From Pyrinomonadaceae bacterium (lineage in GTDB: Bacteria; Acidobacteriota; Blastocatellia; Pyrinomonadales; Pyrinomonadaceae): a DNA stretch of 8,627 bases. Made by a program: the position numbers and the translations under genes. Numbering within the stretch: position 1 is the stretch's first letter; every line of letters starts with the position of its first letter. The stretch spans positions 1 to 8,627 of the forward strand of contig JACMLC010000760.1 in assembly GCA_014379795.1 (NCBI GenBank). Direction: 5' to 3'. The notes beneath the pieces were generated by a model. The model searched no databases and was not told the DNA's origin. It saw only the letters and a list, made by a program, of their open reading frames with translations. Positions 4,651-8,627 of this stretch are shown here, piece by piece.

Positions 4651-7407
4651 ATGCGTCAGAGATTGATCGTAGGATTGTTAGGCGTCGCCTTAGCAGCCGC
4701 CTCTTTGTTTCCTTTAACCAAGTCGGGCGCGACGAACGCGCCCTCACTGAAGGCTGTTCCCACCGGCCATGCCCAGTCCCGACACACGACGCTGCCCAAT
4801 TATGACATACGCCTCGCCGGTCAAGGCGAGTTCATGGATTTCGATCTCAACACCACTGCCGACGCGCAAAGAGCCATGCAGACAGACAATGTCTCGCTGC
4901 GAGCGCGCGCCACTGCGGTTGAGAATTTCCGCTCCGGCCTCAAGCCCGAAGCCGCGACGAACCTGCGCGCGCAGGTCAACGAAGCGGGAGCCATGAAAAA
5001 CTTTTTCATTGACGGCAGCGCGCTCTCTGCGCCGCAGTCGGACACGCCGGACAACATCGCGCGCGGCTTTTTGCGGCAACACGCGCAGCTCTTCACGCTC
5101 TCGGATGCTGCGGTTGCCAATCTGAGATTGCAAAATGAAGACAACGATAGGGGAACAACCTTTCTGAATTACTCGCAGACCGTCGAGGGTCTCAAAGTCT
5201 TTGAAGGACAGGTGCAGGTCGTGGTCAACAAAAACGGCGAGGCGCTTTCCGTCCGCGAAGGTTTTCTTATCACCGGACAGCAGGTCAAACTGAGACCCGC
5301 TTTGAATGAAGCGCAGGGCATCGCCAAAGCTTTTGAGTACGCGGGCAGAACCGTGATGCAGTCTTTCGTAGAGACCAATGCACGCGGCTCGAAAGGCGAC
5401 CGCTCTTCATTCGCCAATCCGCTTGACCCGCAGTTTGAAGACGTGCTTTCGGAATTAAACGTCGTCCGCGTCGGCGACGCTGCGCGCCTCGCATGGCACG
5501 TCTTCGCGGAGGTCGGCCCGAATGAGTGGTACGAGCTGCTGGTTGACGCGCACAACGGAGAACTGCTCCTGCGTCATAACCTGTATGTCTTTGACGCGCA
5601 GGGCACGGTCTACATCGAAGACCCCGGCAAGGGCGCGCGACAGCTCGTCTCTTTCGTGGGCAACACCGTTATCAACACCAGCGCGGGCTGGATGGGTGCG
5701 TCCACTGTGACGACAGGCAACAACGTCGAAGCCTATCTCGACGCGGATGGGAATAACTCGCCCGACAACAACAACGGCGCGGGACTTTCCAACGGCCATG
5801 CTTTTGCAGCCAATCAGGATTTCACTTTCCCGTTCTCGACCGCCGTTGACCCGCGCACGCAGCAGGCTGCGGTCGTGACCAATCTTTTCTATTTCAACAA
5901 CATCATGCACGACTTCTCGTATAGCTTAGGCTTTACGGAGACGGCGCGAAACTTTCAGGTCGACAACTACGGGCGCGGCGGCACGGGCAACGACTCCGTG
6001 AGGGCTGAAGCGCAGGACGGCGCGGGCACCAACAACGCCAACTTTGCGACGCCGCCCGACGGCCAACGCCCGCGCATGCAGCAGTACCTTTTCACCGCGC
6101 CCAATCCGGATCGCGATAGCTCGATGGACGGCGATGTGGTGTTTCACGAATACGGGCACGGCATCTCGAATCGCTTGATCGGAAACGGCAGCACGGCCTT
6201 GCAGGGCATGCAATCCGGCGCGATGGGCGAGGGCTGGTCTGACTACTGGGCTATCACTATCAACGGCGACGGCGCGGTCGGCGAGTATGTCATGAACAAC
6301 GCGATTGGCATACGCCGTGCGGCTTACGCAGTTCCCGCCAACACCGTGCACGACTCTTATGCGGATGTGGGTGCGGGCGGCTTTCAGGTTCACCGTGACG
6401 GCGAAGTCTGGGCGGCGACGCTCTGGGATTTGCGCACACAGCTCGGTGCAACCATCTCAGACAACATCGTCCTCAACGGTATGAAGTTCACGCCGAATCG
6501 CCCGTCGTTCCTGAACGCGCGCGACGGCATCCTGCAAGCCGATGTGAACCTGTACGGCGGAGCAAATCGTTGCGCTATCTGGACTGTCTTCGCGCGTCAC
6601 GGGATGGGCGTCTCTGCGGTCGGTAACGACGGCACGACGCACGTTGCCGCAACTGACTTGCCATCGGATTGCAGCGGCACTTGCACCTTCTCCATCAACC
6701 CGACCAGCGCGAACTTTGCGGCGGGCGGCGGGACGGGCAGTGTCAGCGTGACTGCGGGCGCAGGTTGCGCTTGGACGGCTGAGAGCAATTCCATGTTCAT
6801 TACTGTCACTTCCGGCAGCAGCGGAAGCGGCAACGGAACGGTTACTTACTCTGTCGCCAGTAACACGGGCGCGACCTCTCGCACAGGCATCATGACCATC
6901 GCAGGGCAGCCCTTCACGGTGACGCAGGCAGGCACGGGTAGTGGCTGTGCACAGGTGATTACCAATGGAGGCTTTGAGACAGGCACAACTCCGTGGACGA
7001 TCAGCGGTCAGGTCACACGCAGCACCGGAATCTATCCGCACAGCGGCGCGGCCTACATGATTATCAACGGAGTCAACAGCTCTAGCGGAACGCTCTATCA
7101 GACAGTCACGATTCCTAGTGGCTGCTCGCCGAGCCTTAACTTCTGGCTCAATATCACGACCAGCGAGGCGACAGGCGATCCCATCTATGACCGTCTCTTT
7201 ATCGAAGTGCGGGGCACGACGGGAACGCTGCTGGCGACCTTAGCAACCTTTAGCAACCAGAACAGCGGCACGGCTGGTGTGTACGTCCTGAGAGGGGCAT
7301 ACAGTCTCTCAAGCTTTGCGGGGCAGACGGTACGCATCCAGTTCCGTGGCACAAATGACATTACGTTGCCCACGTCATTCCGCGTGGATGATGTGTCAGT
7401 CCAGTAA
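4651..7407 (+). CDS. Secreted M36 (fungalysin-type) zinc metalloprotease with BACON and C-terminal jelly-roll-like domains
   Basis: This 918-residue secreted endopeptidase precursor has four parts. A signal peptide occupies about 1-27. An inhibitory propeptide (FTP then PepSY-like) spans about 48-312, with the typical strings LPNYDIR (48-54), GLKVFEGQVQVVV (180-192) and LAWHVFAEV (280-288). The catalytic M36 domain covers about 320-672, with zinc-binding H499-E500-Y-G-H503 (E500 the catalytic base) and the third ligand E527 in GEGWSDYW. A BACON domain (about 678-762, starting CTFSINPTSANF) follows, then a jelly-roll-like domain (about 768-918, starting with a NGGFE motif after a short linker). 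BACON domains are thought to bind carbohydrate or mucin-like surfaces, so the enzyme may be tethered to glycan or particulate protein; this is inference. Fungal M36 enzymes have HEYTH where this has HEYGH. No PEP-CTERM, LPXTG or type 9 sorting tail is seen. The gene stands alone with its own terminator. Confidence 0.95.
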   Translation: MRQRLIVGLLGVALAAASLFPLTKSGATNAPSLKAVPTGHAQSRHTTLPNYDIRLAGQGEFMDFDLNTTADAQRAMQTDNVSLRARATAVENFRSGLKPEAATNLRAQVNEAGAMKNFFIDGSALSAPQSDTPDNIARGFLRQHAQLFTLSDAAVANLRLQNEDNDRGTTFLNYSQTVEGLKVFEGQVQVVVNKNGEALSVREGFLITGQQVKLRPALNEAQGIAKAFEYAGRTVMQSFVETNARGSKGDRSSFANPLDPQFEDVLSELNVVRVGDAARLAWHVFAEVGPNEWYELLVDAHNGELLLRHNLYVFDAQGTVYIEDPGKGARQLVSFVGNTVINTSAGWMGASTVTTGNNVEAYLDADGNNSPDNNNGAGLSNGHAFAANQDFTFPFSTAVDPRTQQAAVVTNLFYFNNIMHDFSYSLGFTETARNFQVDNYGRGGTGNDSVRAEAQDGAGTNNANFATPPDGQRPRMQQYLFTAPNPDRDSSMDGDVVFHEYGHGISNRLIGNGSTALQGMQSGAMGEGWSDYWAITINGDGAVGEYVMNNAIGIRRAAYAVPANTVHDSYADVGAGGFQVHRDGEVWAATLWDLRTQLGATISDNIVLNGMKFTPNRPSFLNARDGILQADVNLYGGANRCAIWTVFARHGMGVSAVGNDGTTHVAATDLPSDCSGTCTFSINPTSANFAAGGGTGSVSVTAGAGCAWTAESNSMFITVTSGSSGSGNGTVTYSVASNTGATSRTGIMTIAGQPFTVTQAGTGSGCAQVITNGGFETGTTPWTISGQVTRSTGIYPHSGAAYMIINGVNSSSGTLYQTVTIPSGCSPSLNFWLNITTSEATGDPIYDRLFIEVRGTTGTLLATLATFSNQNSGTAGVYVLRGAYSLSSFAGQTVRIQFRGTNDITLPTSFRVDDVSVQ

Positions 7408-7422
7408 GTCACAGAAACTGAA

Positions 7423-7455
7423 GAACCCGGGCTGCGATCTGAGCAGTCCGGGTTC
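7423..7455 (+). terminator. 13-bp hairpin just after the protease stop
   Basis: GAACCCGGGCTGC (7423-7435) pairs with GCAGTCCGGGTTC (7443-7455) around a 7-nt loop. All 13 pairs form, with one G-T wobble at 7431/7447. It starts 16 nt after the TAA of the protease. No T-run follows immediately, so alone it would be a poor terminator. It probably protects the mRNA 3' end or acts with the following hairpin. Confidence 0.6.
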
Positions 7456-7486
7456 ATTCACAACTCTTACTTTTGCATTTCACTTT

Positions 7487-7518
7487 GAGGCCGCATTCAT
7501 CTGCGGCCTCTTTTTCTT
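7487..7518 (+). terminator. Intrinsic terminator of the M36 protease gene
   Basis: A perfect 9-bp GC-rich stem, GAGGCCGCA (7487-7495) with TGCGGCCTC (7502-7510), has a 6-nt loop and is followed directly by T5-C-T2 (7511-7518). This is a textbook rho-independent terminator on the plus strand, about 80 nt after the protease stop. Confidence 0.88.
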
Positions 7519-7567
7519 GGGCAAGCCTGTTTGATACTTATAGCGGTTTTCAAAATGAAAGCGACTG

Positions 7568-7632
7568 TCTCCCGCAAAGGCGCAAAGAAAGCGATTGAGA
7601 GTTTCTTTGCGCCTTTGCGCCTTTGCGGGAGA
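7568..7632. repeat. Octamer-built inverted repeat B (CGCAAAGG type)
   Basis: The left arm (7568-7590) is TCTC, then octamers CCGCAAAG (7572-7579) and GCGCAAAG (7580-7587), then AAA. The right arm (7602-7632) is TTT, then CTTTGCGC (7605-7612), CTTTGCGC (7613-7620) and CTTTGCGG (7621-7628), then GAGA. The arms pair perfectly except that the right arm has one extra octamer, which can slip. The loop is 11 nt. It lies between the convergent 3' ends of the protease and the four-helix membrane protein. It has the same construction as repeat A at 2240-2348. Confidence 0.78.
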
Positions 7633-7660
7633 TGTTCTTTGCTTACGCCAAAGTAGAATG

Positions 7661-7678
7661 AGCTTTTAGATCAAAGCT
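7661..7678 (-). terminator. Weak hairpin after the membrane-protein gene
   Basis: AGCTTT (7661-7666) and AAAGCT (7673-7678) form a 6-bp AT-rich stem with a 6-nt loop, 26 nt beyond the stop codon of the minus-strand membrane protein. The sequence after it on the minus strand (CATTCTACTTT) is only loosely T-rich. It is a possible weak terminator. Repeat B, 46 nt further on, is the much stronger structure. Confidence 0.25.
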
Positions 7679-7704
7679 TCCCTTCTTTAACTTCGCCCTC
7701 TCGA

Positions 7705-8235
7705 TTACCCGCCGTAACCGGGCGCGGGCGGCGGAGGCGGAGGCGGCATGGCAGCCGCGTTTCTCTTGCGCTTCTCGAAGATGGCCGTGCCGATCAAACC
7801 TCCGATGGCGGCGAACAGCGTAATCACGATGATTCCGAATACCATTCCCAAAAGCATAGATGGCAGCCGCTCGATTAAGGATTGATTTTGCGCCATCTCT
7901 ATTTGTCGCTGCAAAACCTCTGCCTGTCGCGGATCAATGCGCGCCATCAGATTCACCAGCATCGCATAAAAAGTATCGCCGAAGATGAAGCTGAGCGGGA
8001 TACCTATAATCCAACTGACGACTGTGCCGATAACGCCGCTCATCGCGCCGAGCATCGCGCCCTCGCCCATCGTCACAGGATTCTGCGAGTCCTTGATGTA
8101 AAGATAGGCCGCGAGCGCGCCGCCCATTAAGACCCACGCGCAGCAGCACGCATTGACTATGTTGACGAACGGGATGGCAGACAAGACGCCTAAGACCACG
8201 CCGCCGATAATTGCCGGTTTTAGCTTATTGTTCAT
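7705..8235 (-). CDS. Uncharacterised four-helix membrane protein with Cys cluster and polyproline tail
   Basis: This 176-residue integral membrane protein belongs to no family I can name with confidence. Hydrophobic segments lie at about 7-28, 31-47, 60-86 (with a conserved-looking Gly/Ala pattern) and 124-153. C30-C31-C32 sits at the junction of the first two segments. A charged, Gln-rich loop (about 99-123) separates the third and fourth. The C-terminus is basic (EKRKRN), then has seven consecutive prolines (164-170) and ends APGYGG. By the positive-inside rule the tail is probably cytoplasmic. I chose the ATG at 8235. A TTG ten codons upstream (8265) is possible, and neither has a strong Shine-Dalgarno. 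It lies 50 bp downstream of the DUF2085-like gene on the same strand, so co-transcription is likely. The Gly-rich helices could pack tightly or oligomerise, but no function can be assigned. Confidence 0.82.
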   Translation of the reverse strand: MNNKLKPAIIGGVVLGVLSAIPFVNIVNACCCAWVLMGGALAAYLYIKDSQNPVTMGEGAMLGAMSGVIGTVVSWIIGIPLSFIFGDTFYAMLVNLMARIDPRQAEVLQRQIEMAQNQSLIERLPSMLLGMVFGIIVITLFAAIGGLIGTAIFEKRKRNAAAMPPPPPPPAPGYGG

Positions 8236-8285
8236 GATGGTTTCTGCTTTCGTCTCATTTCGCAATGGCTGAATTTATGCTTTGT

Positions 8286-8627
8286 TCAAATGCGGCTCGA
8301 CGGCGAGCCGTAATCGCTCTCGACAACGCGTCCGCTCACGACGGGCGCAGGAGGAGGAGGCGTCGTCTTGCTCTGCGGCTCATCCGTCCCGGATTTGGCA
8401 AAGAAGCGTCGCCAGTCAATCTGTAACACATCCATCAAGCCCGGCACGATAAAGAACCCAGCCGTCGCTCCCAACAGCGCGCCGGTCAGAAAACGCGAAA
8501 CTTGCGTGTTATCCCAGATGCCCGCTACGCCGAGCAGCCAGTCAACCTGAATCGGCACGGCGGAAAGAAACAGCCATCCGCGCGCGGGCGAATCCGTCCG
8601 CTTCAAAGACCGCGCCAGCGGATACAA
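8286..8627 (-). CDS. DUF2085-like membrane protein, 3' part only
   Basis: The frame is open to the right edge, so the N-terminus lies outside the window; at least 113 codons are present. Two hydrophobic segments are visible: WLFLSAVPIQVDWLLGVAG and a second running from FLTGALLGA to IVPGL. The pattern of Pro-x-x-x-Asp in the first, then G-I-W-x-N-T, then R-x-x-T-G at the start of the second, matches my recollection of the C-terminal half of DUF2085 predicted membrane proteins. The cysteine-containing N-terminal half that would confirm this is outside the window. After the helices comes a hydrophilic tail with PPPPAP and an end rich in Ser and Arg. The TTG at the very edge is probably internal, not the start. 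It is likely in an operon with the four-helix protein 50 bp downstream, which also carries a proline tail. Confidence 0.65.
   Translation of the reverse strand: MYPLARSLKRTDSPARGWLFLSAVPIQVDWLLGVAGIWDNTQVSRFLTGALLGATAGFFIVPGLMDVLQIDWRRFFAKSGTDEPQSKTTPPPPAPVVSGRVVESDYGSPSSRI

Noticed and set aside
4310..4747. 145-codon minus-strand frame crossing the protease start
   Set aside because: Composition is random-looking, it overlaps the protease signal peptide region in antisense, and the adjacent frame at 4267-4440 looks more protein-like over the shared part.
4744..7041. Several long minus-strand open frames inside the protease gene (up to 194 codons)
   Set aside because: They overlap a gene with a complete domain architecture, have Arg/Ala/Val-rich compositions typical of the antisense of GC-rich codons, and show no motif or start signal.
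2225..7430. Shared 11-mer GAAGAACCCGG at 2225-2235 and 7420-7430
   Set aside because: A rough count shows that several 11-base matches are expected by chance in 8.6 kb, and the contexts differ.
1..8627. Prophage, insertion sequence or defence island
   Set aside because: No transposase, integrase, phage, toxin or nuclease motif is visible in any convincing frame; the named genes are envelope and secretion functions.

Overview
The window looks like a chromosomal segment from a free-living, GC-moderate Gram-negative bacterium, most plausibly Acidobacteriota (Blastocatellia-like). That placement is an inference from the gene repertoire: a secreted M36 metalloprotease with a BACON domain, a serine hydrolase with a DUF3471-type tail, a cellulose-synthase-like GT2, and generous intergenic spacing filled with hairpin repeats. 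No phylogenetic marker gene is present, so it is not proven. I recognise no rRNA, tRNA, CRISPR array, transposase or integrase.

Layout, left to right. (1) 1-197 is a flank with no confident gene and a pair of perfect hairpins. (2) 198-2180, minus strand, holds two exported proteins: a 125-residue stand-alone DUF3471-like protein and, downstream of it, a class-C beta-lactamase-family serine hydrolase whose C-terminal domain is visibly homologous to that small protein. (3) 2240-2348 is a large inverted repeat built from 8-nt units, between the small exported protein and the end of the next gene. (4) 2373-3995, minus, is a membrane-embedded processive GT2 glycosyltransferase. (5) 3996-4650 is a roughly 650-bp divergent intergenic region with a perfect 11-bp-stem dyad and two doubtful short reading frames. 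(6) 4651-7407, plus, is a secreted M36 (fungalysin-type) zinc metalloprotease with propeptide, catalytic domain, BACON domain and a C-terminal jelly-roll-like domain. It is followed by two hairpins, the second a textbook intrinsic terminator. (7) 7568-7632 is a second octamer-built inverted repeat. (8) 7705-8627, minus, holds two probably co-transcribed small integral membrane proteins with proline-rich C-terminal tails: an unrecognised four-helix protein and the 3' part of a DUF2085-like gene that runs off the right edge.

The genes share a cell-envelope and secretion theme (two exported hydrolytic enzymes, one exported accessory domain, a membrane polysaccharide synthase, two membrane proteins), but nothing shows that they form one pathway. 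The most unusual content is non-coding. Two inverted repeats more than 5 kb apart are both assembled from tandem octamers fitting one consensus (CTYYGYGN), and two further GC-rich perfect dyads look like REP-type elements.
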